From contig QPMI01000531.1 of assembly GCA_004431415.1 (NCBI GenBank), forward strand, positions 1 through 64,000: a stretch of 64,000 nucleotides of DNA. The letters run 5' to 3'. Shown one piece after another: positions 1-10,299 of this stretch. A program made the translations under genes and the position numbers. Each line of letters starts with the position of its first letter. The stretch's first letter is position 1. The notes under the pieces are model-generated. The model saw only the letters and a program-made list of their open reading frames with translations, had not been told where the DNA came from and ran no database searches. The DNA is from Cyanophora paradoxa (Eukaryota; Glaucocystophyceae; Cyanophorales; Cyanophoraceae).

Positions 1-2
1 GC

Positions 3-179
3 TGTGATGTTGAAGTGAGTGTTGGTGTGAACAGCGAACCGAATTCTCGCAGGAACTCTCTGGAGCCTGTGAGGCGGAGGTCGATTGAAGGAGATCTGGA
101 GCAGGTCCGGTCTCAGTTTGAAGGGGATCCGCTTGGTCAATCCTTTGAACAACAAACCGAACCTGGTCTTTCACGATGA
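3..179 (+). CDS. 3' end of an unrecognised viral reading frame (partial)
   Basis: An open frame enters from the left edge and stops with TGA at 177-179. Its tail is polar, with Arg/Ser- and Glu/Gln-rich stretches (RRNSLEPVRRRSIEGD), and shows no domain I recognise. The stop overlaps the ATG of the next small frame (ATGA), a compact arrangement typical of viral DNA. Too little is visible to name a function. Confidence 0.35.
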   Translation, partial: CDVEVSVGVNSEPNSRRNSLEPVRRRSIEGDLEQVRSQFEGDPLGQSFEQQTEPGLSR

Positions 180-256
180 TTGATTTTACTAAATTCACAA
201 CTGCGGAACTTGTAGATTACCAGCAATCAGCAAAGCAAATACGTGAACCACCCTAA
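176..256 (+). CDS. very small ORF (26 codons), possibly the start of a broken gene
   Basis: ATG at 176 overlaps the upstream stop; the frame encodes a short peptide beginning MIDFTKFTTAELVDY and ends in TAA. Other genes in this region are cut by single-base losses, so this may be the start of a longer gene whose remainder is out of frame. Between 257 and 465 I see only AT-rich sequence with no supported gene. Confidence 0.2.
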   Translation: MIDFTKFTTAELVDYQQSAKQIREPP

Positions 257-464
257 GCCCCTCCTCCCTAATTCCCCAATCCTCTTTAGGTAGTTTCCAG
301 GTAGTGAAAGTGTTATTTCCTCGCTGAATGCCTTTTTCATTGAGTAGAGTTTAAAGATATGCCTTTTGCGGTGCATTTAGCTGGTAGTACTGAAATAAAT
401 CTAGATCCTCTATAGGACCTTGTAGTAGCGCTCTAAAGCATCTTGATTGCCGGTCGATCCATCA

Positions 465-480
465 CAAAAAATGACTTAAG
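465..480 (+). promoter_or_regulatory. candidate shared promoter motif, copy 1
   Basis: CAAAAAATGACTTAAG occurs here and again exactly at 1005-1020. Each copy sits 50-90 bases upstream of the start of a viral gene on + (532 and 1099). That placement fits a gene-class promoter element, but two copies are thin evidence. Confidence 0.3.
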
Positions 481-531
481 ATAATCCGCTACTTAAATTA
501 GAGAAATAATTTTCTAAGCCTTAAGTAGAGA

Positions 532-843
532 ATGTCGATTCAGAGAAAGCCCCAGCGACCGCTGAAGTTAAGCCCAAGAAGCGCTACCAATTGACCCAGA
601 GCAGAAAGAAGCGAGAACCAGAAATACCGCGAGCGTACACAGTGATCCGAGTTCAGAGCCAAAGAGCTGGCGATCGCAGAGCAAGATACGAGAGATCAAA
701 GATAAATACCTCGAGAAAATGGCGGTCAGAAACAGCAAAAATACGAAATCGATGCGGAGTTCAGAGAGAAAAAGAAGGCCCAATCGCTGGCATACTACCA
801 CAGAAAGCATGCAGAGAAGTTGGCCGCTATTGCAGCGGAGTAG
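532..843 (+). pseudogene. basic coiled-coil protein, frameshifted
   Basis: Read across frames, the product is strongly basic and helical. An N-terminal part contains KPKKRY, a middle part resembles repeated K/R-Y-R-E-K segments, and the C-terminal 37 codons (about 730-843, ending TAG) are cleanly open with KYEIDAEFREKKKAQ and AYYHRKHAEKL. Lys/Arg/Glu-rich helices of this kind are common in small proteins of polinton-like and giant viruses, where they may bind nucleic acid; that role is inference. At least two frame changes interrupt the gene. ATG 532 was chosen because it fits the downstream frame after one shift and lies just below the motif at 465. Confidence 0.45.
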
Positions 844-1004
844 CTCCTGAGAAAGCAGAGCCAGCAATCCTTCGAAACCGGAAGACCCCGCAAGTACAAC
901 AAGGAATCGCAATGATCGTGAGAGACAGACGATATGTATATTTTTATGTACAGGACGATTATCGGTTTTGTATCGTGGGAGAAAATTTGATTTGTCCGTG
1001 GGAC

Positions 1005-1020
1005 CAAAAAATGACTTAAG
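1005..1020 (+). promoter_or_regulatory. candidate shared promoter motif, copy 2
   Basis: Exact repeat of the 16-base motif at 465-480, here about 80 bases upstream of the large polymerase/helicase gene. Confidence 0.3.
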
Positions 1021-1098
1021 GAAAAGCCACATAGGTTAATTAACGAAAGGGGAATTTACCCTATCTGGCAAAAATATTTTCTTGGCATAAAGTAAACA

Positions 1099-4000
1099 AT
1101 GCCTCGCGCAAGTTACAAGAGAAAAAACCTTGAAAGCGAAAGCGGTCGAATTGATTAACTCGGTATCCAGCGGAGCCTGCTCACAAGAAACCGCTGATGC
1201 ATTATTGCGCAAATTCTCAGGAACTTCCAAGGTTCCGAAACCATGCTCGAGCTGTACCTCAAGAACATTCAGTCAATTTTCGATACAGAGCGACCTGCAA
1301 AGGATATACCCTGCAATCGCTGCTGGGGTTCGCCAGCTGCATTTGATCGAGAGTCGGTCGCATTGGGCCATTGAGGCTGAACCTCCGAGACCCGAAGAAC
1401 AGGCAGCTGAATCAATTTTCCGGCAGATTGCCCAGTTTCCCGACGATGCTGTTGTCCGGTCACTTTCAAGCTCTGGCCGAAATTAATGCTGAACCACTGG
1501 TCGTGCGAGGGATCAGCCACTCCGCTTTGAAGTCGCATGTACGACCCTAAAAGGGCTTCGATCACAATTCCGGTAAGGATGCTGCGACAAATTGCCCGTG
1601 ATGTTTCGTTACAAGTTCGTGCTGAACCAGAGACACTATATGTCGCTGATTCCTGTATGTTGTTGAGACCGTATTTAGGGCTGATCGACTTGCAAGCGAA
1701 ATTCAGCATTGGTACGATTATTTTGCGAAATTCACGAAATCGTTCTGTGGAGGCTCAGGCTGAGGAGGAAGCCAGGAAGCCGTTCAAGAAGAATTTCTCG
1801 ATGAGGAACTCGAAGAATCGATGCGATGTACCGCAGCTGTGAGCCAGTACATTAATTACGATCTCAATCCCGAGGCGAAATCGATCGAGGAATTAATCAT
1901 CAGCCTGCTTCCGAAAATCGAATGCCTGTGTCTACGATATGCTGATCTCATTGTACTCTCGTTCAATGGAAGCTTGTCACAGAAACAGGAAGTACAAGGA
2001 CATTGAGATGACCTACGAGGTCTGTATCGATTTTTCCACGGAAAGGAATATACTGAGGAGCCTCTATGTCCTCACTCTGAGCAGCTCCGAAAATTCGCGG
2101 ATCGTTGCAGCTGGATTCCGTGTTTATTCGGAGGATAACAAGCTCAAGTACAGATACCCACAGGAGAGATGCCCGTTAATAAGGATCTGCATCCGCAATG
2201 CATGAATTTCATGTACACAATAACCACGTTTACTGCTACAACGATAACATCAAAGCCTCGAGAAGAATTTCAAGAAATGGACCTGGAAACCGAAAACCCA
2301 ACCGAAGCTTCGCTGAACTCATCCTATCAAATCACAGAGACCAAACAATACGATATGTTCGCCCACACACCTGCTGATCTGCTCAGATTGCGACCATGGA
2401 TTGAAAGCTGATAAGGAGAAAGCTACAGTCCGAATCGTTTACACTGGGTCCATGGATGAGCTTCTGTTCACTTTCTTGGATCGCCTTCAATACGAACCAA
2501 AGCTCGGAATGAAAGGGGACAGATCAAAACCCTGATCTTCAAAGCGAGTGAATATTCTTTTCCGTATTTAATCCCTCGGTTTCTGATCACATGGTACAGT
2601 GTGAGTTCGAGACTGAGGCTTACTACAAAAAGGTCCAATCCATTCGTCAAGAATTCAAGGAAGCCCTGATTAACACCGACACAATTTCACAGTACGAGGA
2701 GGGCTTCCGAACAGCCCTTATTAATTACAATCGCTCTGCTCTGAATGGCTATTTCATTAAGCCGAAGCCAGGAACTAAATACACTGCAGTGGATATGTGC
2801 AAATGCTACCCAGCTGTTATTAGCAAGATCGAGAAGCTTCCAGTATTCAATATTTTCGATGGTATCCGCCCTATGATGGTCACCCAATCGAGGAGGATAC
2901 CTTCTATGTGATTGATGTGCAGCAGTTCGATACTGGAACCTACATGCAAGGAGTGGATACATACGAAGAGGATATTGATGATGACCAGTAGGATACAAAT
3001 CCCGCATCTGCGATCCAGGAATTCAGATCCTGCTCGATCGTTATAAGGCTGCATCCTACTCGAACTTGATCACAGGGTACACTCTGAAGCGTCACTGGAG
3101 GACATCAAGGATCTCGTGACTATTACAGGCTACAACCGCCCATCATTTTTCGTAAGCAACCCTCAAAAGGCTGATCCAGAAATAATGTCAAGCGACCTGA
3201 ATCCTCGCGAGAAAAAGGCTACTCTCGTAGAAGTGATTGGTCTGCTAGGAAAGCGACTCGATAAGCGATCCAAGACCAGTTGTTCTGCAAAAAGTCCGAG
3301 GCTGATATCTATGCCCAGCAGGTGGGCGGAATGGTGGAAGTATTCACCTTTGGTGCGAAAACTGATACTCTGGTCAAGAACCTTTCGGATTTCGATGGCC
3401 ACATCTATTATGTGAGAACTGATTCTCAAAAGGATCTCATTAACGGGTTCCTTCCGATCCAGTTCGCAATGTACGATCGAGTTCGCAGCGAAATGTATGA
3501 CAAGTACAAGGAACTCAAAAGCAAAGTTACGAGGTCGTGGAATCCACACTGATTGCCTGTATATCAAAGGAAGGTATAGCTCAAAGCCCTTTGATCGTAA
3601 TAGCTTTGCCAACATTGTCGCTTCTCCTATATTCCGAACAAGAAGCCCCAATGAACCCCATTCGCATTCGGACCCTCCCGAAGCCTATTAAAATTGAGGA
3701 TCCCTTTCGAATATCAATTCCTTCTGCCTTCGAAACGAATTTGATTCGGACGCTTATACCAAGGTTTACAATGAGTTCAATCATGTCAATACCCTTGGAA
3801 TGCTTCCAGGAGCCGGAAAGTCGACCGGATTGATGGTCTACCTGCTAAAAAATGACATCAACGGACTCATAGTTTGCCCCTACAACAAACAAGCGGCCGA
3901 GTTCCGATGCTCTCTGAAAGAAATGGGCATCAGATTGGGAAGCCCGAAGCTGCAAGCCGCATTGAGGTGGCCACCCTGTACAGTGTTCTGGGTCTGCGAG

Positions 4001-5192
4001 TCTCAAATGAGCAAACCTGTGAAGAGGCCTATCGGCTTCACAGGTCAATGAGTTTATGGAAGGCTTTTCCCATGTAGTATTCGATGAGGTCTATGCCTAT
4101 AAAGTAAAGGACCTTGCAAAGATCAAAAAATTCATAAACAAGTATTCGGATAAGAAATTCTACTGCAATGGAGACCCCACCAAAACGCTCCCATAAATGA
4201 TGCTCTTGCTGTGGCTGACCCAAACAATATTACAGCGATGCTATCTCAAGCATCTTCCCCAACACACTGCAGCTGATGATCAACAAGAGCATCGCAAGCC
4301 TGAGGATCGAGAGAAGCTGAAAGCAATCAAGGTCGATCTCTTGAGAACGGACTTGCTCCTACAGAAATAGTAAATAAATACGGATTCAGAACTGCAACTG
4401 ATCTAAACGAAATTCCTGATTCCTACAGGGCTATATGCTATAGAAACGAGATGGCTTACCTGTACAACCGAACCATGCATAAACGTATATACCCCGAAAC
4501 CGAGGGATCCTTGTGAACGGAATCAATTTTTTCAAAGGAATCGAAATCGTTTGTCGTGAATATATCTGTGTGACCCGAGGTAAAAAAGATGAGAAAGTAG
4601 CGGCTTTCACTAATTACAGTTATACCATAGTCGATATCAATCGGAACCAGGTCACTTTGGAGGATGTGTTTGATGGGACCCAGTTCTCTCTCCCCACTGC
4701 TCTGTTGGAAAAGTTCAACCTACCCTATGCTGGAACATGCCACAGTGTTCAAGGACTCACCTACGATTCGGGCATTGTCGTTTGTGAGGCCTCGTTCTGC
4801 CATGTTACTCCTGAGTGGTTCTGGACTGCTCTGACTCGCAACCGAGATTTGAGCGAGATTCTCATTTACACCAAGCTCCACAAGTTCGAGGCTAAATCCG
4901 AGATCTTCGAGCATCTGAAGGCCAAGGTTCGGGCTTACAAGTGCCAGGATCAGAAAGCGGGTCGAGATTATAATGATGATGATTATATTACACCCGAGTG
5001 GATCATTGAGCAGCTCAAGGAGCAGAAGCGAATCTGCTCTCTGTGTACCGAACCCCTTTCCCTTCAGGCAAAGGATCTAAGGTACAGGCTTACTGTTGAT
5101 AGGATTAATAATAAGAGGCTCACATCAAGTCGAACTGCAAGCTGGCTCATCAAGGATGCAACAGCAGCAAAAATAGAATTGTATAGTTATAG
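1099..5192 (+). pseudogene. replication protein: polymerase-like palm, SF1 helicase and HNH finger, multiply frameshifted
   Basis: About 1,360 codons can be followed across many frame changes. The first third is unrecognised. At about 2785-2860 a PolB motif-A-like segment (AVDMCKCYPAVI) appears, and at 3530-3560 a motif-C-like GIHTDCLYI, preceded by a helix resembling the one before motif C in family B polymerases. A superfamily 1 helicase follows: Walker A GAGKST (about 3810), motif II VFDEV (about 4075), motif III NGDPTK (about 4165), HSVQGLTY (about 4742) and TALTRNRD (about 4827). At the end is an HNH-type finger: CSLC (about 5036), DRINN (about 5098), then after a shift H-x3-NC-x3-H-x2-C-NSSK (about 5120-5170). 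Motif C has His where the first Asp of DTD is expected, so polymerase activity is doubtful. It could correspond to the large Tlr6F-type protein of PLVs; that is a guess. Adjacent genes might have been fused by my frame-joining. Confidence 0.6.
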
Positions 5193-5193
5193 G

Positions 5194-6496
5194 ATGGCAT
5201 CGAAAATAGTGAGGCGAGGGCTGGGATGAGACCGAAACGACCCTGCTCCCCATTCCGATCCCAGATACAGAGAGAGTAGAAGGCAGAATTAGTAAAAGAG
5301 AAGCAAAGGTAAATGTAGTAGGGGATGTCCCTTTTAAAACCGTGAGTCCGGCTTCGAATAAAATAGTTAGGCGAATGTACGATCCTAAAACAGGTTACAA
5401 GCATCCCATACGATCTATCAGGAGCTGAAGAAAGAGGATCCGAGTGTTACTTATAACGAGGTCAAAGAGGTTGCAGAAAAGCAAGAGTTTATGCAGATTA
5501 ACAAGAAGCCACCCCAGCATCGCAGTCCACATTCATTCCAATCACAGCTCCACCCTGGACCTACCAGGCCGATCTGATATTCTATTTATCTTACGGAAAG
5601 TACAATGCGGGGTACATTGCGGTACTCACTCTTATTGAGATCACGAGCAGGAGGGCTTACGCTAAGAAATTAAAGAATAAAGAGGGAGTCAGTGTTGCGA
5701 CTGCATTTAGAGAGGTATTGGGTGAGCTTCCCGCTCCAATGAGGGTGTTAGAGACTGATTTGGGTTCCGAGTTTAAAGCGAAAGAGTTCCAGGCAGTGAT
5801 CCAGGAGTTTGGAATCGAGCATAGGTTTAAACAGGCTGGGATCACACGAGTTTAGGCATCATGAATCGATTCCATTTGACCCTCAAAACGATGATCAATA
5901 ACTACTGCATCGCTTTCAACACAGTCAAGTTTATGGATAAGCTAGAGGACTTTGTTCTGAATTATAATTCCAGTGTTAATAGGACTATAGGTATGCGACC
6001 AATAGATGTTAGGTTAGAGGATATGGCTCGCATTCGCAGTTTCATTTTATCGAAAAGAAAGCAATTGTTGATGATATATTCGAGAAATTCAAGCCCGGCC
6101 TGTTCGTTCGAGTCTTGCTGCCTAGATCTAAGTTTGACAAGGGGCCACTCAGAGATACAGTCGAGAGGTCTACAAGATCGCAGGAAGGGCCGGGAATGGA
6201 ATCCAGGTCGTAGATGCCAGGGTGTTCCTTTGAATCGAATCTTCAAGCCTCATGAGCTGCAGATCATATCGGAAGTTGAAGCAATCGTTGAGCCTTCCGC
6301 AAGTACAGTGGATACAGTGAGGCAGGAGGCCGCAGCAATTAGACAGATCCACAGAGAGGGCATAGATCCGGCGGAATCAGTGCCAAAAGGCAGCTTGATC
6401 GAGGATAGGGTCCAGAGAACGAAGAGGGTTTCAAGGGAGCTAGCGAATCTAAGAGTAGCCGGAACCGAGAAATTAGCCGGTGGGCAGAGGCTGTAG
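5194..6496 (+). pseudogene. retroviral-type (rve) integrase of a polinton-like element, frameshifted
   Basis: The gene starts two bases after the preceding one ends. The N-terminal part contains MYDPKTGYK, a helical LKKEDPSVTYNEVKEV and QEFMQINKK, as in polinton integrases. The core shows QADLIFYLSYGKYNAG (about 5550), ETDLGSEFKAKEF (about 5755) and GIMNRFHLTLK (about 5860). Counting across the shift at about 5838, the third catalytic position, 35 residues after the second Asp, is Asn rather than Glu. An SH3-like C-terminal region follows (FKPGLFVRVLLPRSKFDKG, about 6090-6140), then a charged tail to TAG at 6494. At least three shifts interrupt it. This enzyme family inserts element DNA into the host chromosome; its presence supports a polinton-like origin. 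Confidence 0.8.
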
Positions 6497-6578
6497 CATC
6501 CTATGATAAGGCTCCAGCTATAAGGGCTAGTACTAGGATCCGAACCAGGTAAAATTTTATATATTCGTATAGTAGGAA

Positions 6579-6853
6579 ATGGAGAAAATCTATATTGAGG
6601 TCCCTTTTGAACAAAAGATGAAGCTAAAGCCCTTGGGGCTAAATGGGATATGAAGCATAAATGCTGGTATGTAACTGAGCCGGAACATAAGCTTCTATCT
6701 ACCTATAGTACCGTGGCCGTTTCGGAATTAATGCGCAAAAATAAAAAATTTATTTGAAAATCCGTTCGAGGATCGCGAGGAGGCTAAGAAGGTGGAGCCA
6801 AGTGGGATCCTGATCATAAGCTATGGTTCGTATCGGTATTGATAACCCATTAA
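6579..6853 (+). pseudogene. tandem DUF5710 protein, frameshifted
   Basis: Two copies of a short domain can be read. Copy one begins at ATG 6579 with EKIYIEVPFEQ and, after a one-base loss in an A run at about 6617, gives DEAKALGAKWDMKHKCWYV. Copy two (about 6757-6840) gives NPFEDREEAKKV and, after a lost G, GAKWDPDHKLWFVS. The signature, with VPF, EAK-LGAKWD and WYV/WFV, is that of DUF5710, known from plasmid primases and mobile DNA and thought to be a nucleic-acid-associated module. It lies just downstream of the integrase in the same orientation. A role in replication or DNA binding is inference. Confidence 0.65.
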
Positions 6854-7489
6854 CACTGACCTACGATAAAGTACAAGTGGGGGCGTGGCTCGTCAAGTCG
6901 GAACGAAGCAAGTCGCAATTTAGTAGTAGCTCACGTTACTAGCTGCCAAAACGCAAAGACTGCGAATCGAACTACGTGCAGTATACCGCTGTAATCCTGA
7001 TGCAATGCGGAGTACGGAGCAGTTTACAGCTTCTTTAGTTCGTTTGTCTATCATTAGATATCGCCCCGATTAGGGAGGGGGTGCTTCGGACTTGTGACAA
7101 GGCTAGCTAGTGAGCTAGCGCAAGCGCCCAGCGCTAGCGCTTTCGAATCAGGTCGACATGTAATATATCAATGTGATCGGCGCATCTTGCAGAACACGAA
7201 TGTATACCTCGCTCAACTTGAGGCGCCGATTGTAATTTCGGGGACAATCAAATCATTTTTTGGTCAGGAGGTCCAGTCCAAAAAACTCAGCCTCGACTTG
7301 CTGTCCCAAAAACTATCGTCAAGCCGGACGTGAAGCGGCTCTGAAGCGCCGTCTTTAAAACTTGGTACCCGCATAGTTACCGGTGGACACCCCGTCAACG
7401 TTGATATTAAAAATGTGAGTTGGCTAGAATTCTTAAAACTGAGTTTTGATCTCAGAATGCAGGCAGAATTTCTTATTATTTGTCTTTTT
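6854..7489. other. no gene recognised; change of composition
   Basis: The stretch passes from AT-rich viral DNA to a more balanced composition around 6880. It holds palindromic runs of GCTAGC-type sequence near 7100-7140. A 79-codon open frame (7094-7333) shows no domain and is probably fortuitous. Confidence 0.3.
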
Positions 7490-8245
7490 TATGAAATAGG
7501 TGATTATAATGGGGTTCATAAATGAATTTTCGCCTACAAAATGGCTTAATTTAAATAACATTTGAATTTAAAAACTTTGGAAGCTTCTCAGAAGCCCGAC
7601 AAAATTACGAAAACCTTCAAAAACCGGCTGCGCTTCCTGTGAACTGGTGGGTCGACGTCATCTGTCAGCTCAGGCCGCCAAGTGGCTTTCGAATTCGATC
7701 TTAATTATAATTAACACGACTGATAAACTGATAGGATATTAGGTATAATTATCCAAACTTAATATTATTATGTCCCTAATTTATGCAAACATGGGGTACA
7801 TAAATGTGCTTTTGGCTGCAACACTGGTTTTTTTAGAATTACAAATAAATTTAAAAGCTTTGGAAGCTTCTCAGAAGCCCAACAGAATTATTAGAATTAT
7901 AAAACCGGCTGCGCTTCCTATGAACTGGGGGGGTGGACTTCAACTGCCAGCTCAGGCCGGCCAGTGGCTTTCGAACTTCGGAATTCGATCTTAATTATAA
8001 TTACCACGACTGATGAAGTGAGAGGATATAAAGTATAATTATACAAACTTTCTATTATTATGTCGATCACGTTGCCTTTTATGTAAAGATGGGGTACTTT
8101 AATGCAATTTTGCCCTACATCGGCCGCAAGATATCAACTTCTTTTAATAAAATATAGTTTTCAGACATTCGAAGCTTCTTAGAAGCCCAGCAAAATTCTG
8201 GAACTTCAAAAAAACCAACTGGCAAGGTTGGCGAAAAGCAACCCC
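7490..8245. repeat. ~290-bp tandem repeat, about 2.5 copies
   Basis: A unit containing GAAGCTTCTCAGAAGCCC recurs at about 7578, 7863 and (diverged, incomplete) 8171. Each full unit continues with an ACCGGCTGCGCTTCCT block, a GTGGCTTTCGAA block, an AATTCGATCTTAATTATAATTA block and a TATTATTATGTC block, and ends near ATGGGGTACWTWAATG. Copies are diverged by small indels, so the spacing is about 285 then 306 bases. GCTTCT-C-AGAAGC inside the unit is a small palindrome. No coding capacity is conserved. A structural or element-end role is possible. Confidence 0.75.
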
Positions 8246-8353
8246 TACTAGGCTAGCATGCGCAGGCAGCGCAGTACGTACAGTCGGTCACTACTACAGT
8301 GTCGACATCAGTCACTCTGAGTCCTGAGTCCTGACTCCTGAGGTCCGACGGTC

Positions 8354-9808
8354 ATGCTTTCAGAGGCAAGTACTAGTGCATCTGCTACCAGCCGCAAACC
8401 GGGACGCCCGCGCAAGTACGCTTCGGAAGACGAGAGGCTGCAAGCGAAGAGAATGCAGAAGGCTGCAAGGCGCGGGAACGGTATCCTGAACGGGGCGGAG
8501 CTATCAGTATTCGCCTTCGGTTCGTCCGCATGCGCAGGCGAGCGCTCGCTTGCCAGCTCCCGTTCTGACTCCTGCCGCTAGATCATCACGACGGCGATGG
8601 GGGCTTGAATGCTGACCTTGGTCAGCTAGCGATCGACGATGCAGCGGATCCGGAGCTTGAGCAAGTTGCAGCTGGCGACGGTACGTACGCGGCTCGTACT
8701 ACTACCGTAGTACGGTACGCTTGCCAAATGCAGTGCTGACTCCGCCGCGGCGCGCATGCAGCTGGGAGCAGTTCTGCGCCAGTTGTCAACGTTGGTGGCT
8801 CGCAGGCAGGCGGTTCAAGCTCCTCGCAATCGCAACAGGGCAATGGTGCGAGAGCGTGATTGTACATGTGCAGCATGCATGTGCTAATTTGCATGTGCAT
8901 ACGCAGTTCATGTACAACGAGGCGCCGCGCCTTTCTGGATCCAGAAGATCTCGATAAAGATGACGACGATGAACCTTTCAATGCCGCGCCCGCGGTTGTG
9001 AATGCCGCTAACTTGCCAAACGACGTCGAGTACGTATACTAGCCTCTCGGTTCCGATTGCTGTATATTTATGCTCACTGATCCATGGCACCGGGCATGCG
9101 CAGAGTCCTCAAGCAACGGGTCATGCAGGCTGAGGCAGCAGCGCGAAGAGCGCATGAAGGCAAGCGGAAAGCCGAGGCGGATGCAGCTGCATACCTAGAG
9201 ACTTTCAGGGCATCCGAGCTTCTACCTATCATTGAAAAACAGGCGCGTACGCTTTTCTCCTGCACTGTTTATGCATTGCTTATTAATAATGCTGCAAACG
9301 GCAGTGTCATGATGCCAACTGCGCACTCGCTGGCAGCATTGATATGGGTGGCCGATCGACTTCACTTATCCCATTCATCAAGAATGCGGTTCTGCTGCAT
9401 GATCGGGTCTGTTCGTATATATATATACATATACATGTTGCTTCGCTCTCTCAATCTTGCTACTGCATGCGCAGAAGAACAAGGCTCTCGTCGACCACGG
9501 CGAAAAACCAAAGCCCCTACCCTCGCTCTACGCAAGTTTGTGAAGTGGATCAGCAACGACGGACATATCGAGGTTCGCAGATTGATAATTAATTCTCATG
9601 CAACTGCATCATGATCTCGCTCCATTATTAGTGGTGGTACTGGATCAGCGGCTCGCCTTCGGAGCCAATCGCATTCACTGACGTAGATGTCACTCCGGTG
9701 GGAAGCGAAGCTGGTGATCTCCCTCCACAAATGCCAGCTCCTCGTCGCTCAGTCCGTTCTAAGAAGGCTGCTGCGACCTCGTCGTACAGGATTCTTAATG
9801 TTGTTTAG
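8354..9808 (+). CDS. intron-bearing gene for an AT-hook, coiled-coil basic protein
   Basis: The first exon encodes a Ser/Thr-rich start followed by an AT-hook (RKPGRPRKYASEDERLQ) and a basic helix. Acidic, low-complexity exons follow (LDPEDLDKDDDDEPF, about 8937-9030). Next come a coiled-coil exon (about 9103-9250; LKQRVMQAEAAARRAHEGK), a basic exon with RRPRRKTKAPTLALRKFVK (about 9490-9570) and a last exon ending SSYRILNVV-stop at 9806. Introns run from GTACGT-like donors to CATGCAG or TGCGCAG acceptors. Exon joins are approximate. It is either a host gene trapped in the mosaic or a virus gene with host-type introns; the similar gene at 13458 on the other side of the capsid cassette favours an element-associated family. 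A chromatin- or DNA-binding role is inferred from the AT-hook only. Confidence 0.5.
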
Positions 9809-10299
9809 ATGAAACTGAATGCTTTAGATATAGATATCGCATTTATATACATATATATAGCCTGCATTACATAGCCGGCGCTTAGTTGCTAGCTAATCGT
9901 TTTCGCTTAGATCTACTGTACTGCATATAGCTATTCGCCTACTATACTAAATACGCTTTCTGTTGCGTAATTATATAACAGAGTATTCTTTTATTCGAGT
10001 CATATGTGATTCGATGATACCGTAATACAATCTCTCCTTTTTACATTATTTTTACAGTAAAACCACAGGGAGGGGGTCATGGGTAAAGAGAGAAAATGTG
10101 ATTTATCAATAAAGTCGATAGATATATATGAGAGGCATAGGTAGGGGGTCATGGTTTTTGATCGAGGGTTGATGAAAAGTGAGCAATTTACGATTCCTAT
10201 CGGGCATTGGTAAGGAATCGATCGTAAATTGCTTTGATTATCGATGAGGTCTATTAATGCGATGCGGGGTTTTAACTGCGAGGTTCACTGCAAACCGAC
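9809..10299. other. AT-rich intergenic stretch with direct repeats
   Basis: No gene is visible. AGGGGGTCATGG occurs at about 10073 and again at about 10143. The segment also contains the inverted repeat listed next, just past the truncated 3' end of the first capsid gene. Confidence 0.4.
10183..10232. repeat. imperfect inverted repeat beyond the truncated capsid gene
   Basis: GCAATTTACGATTCC (10183-10197) pairs with the right arm at 10214-10232 apart from a four-base insertion in that arm. The hairpin lies about 70 bases past the end of the truncated major capsid reading frame on - and could act as a 3'-end signal or be a remnant of an element end. Confidence 0.5.

Noticed and set aside
7094-7333. 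79-codon open frame
   Set aside because: No domain, no conserved neighbour, composition transition zone.
9418-9436. TATATATACATATACAT as a promoter
   Set aside because: Simple dinucleotide repeat inside an intron of the gene at 8354.
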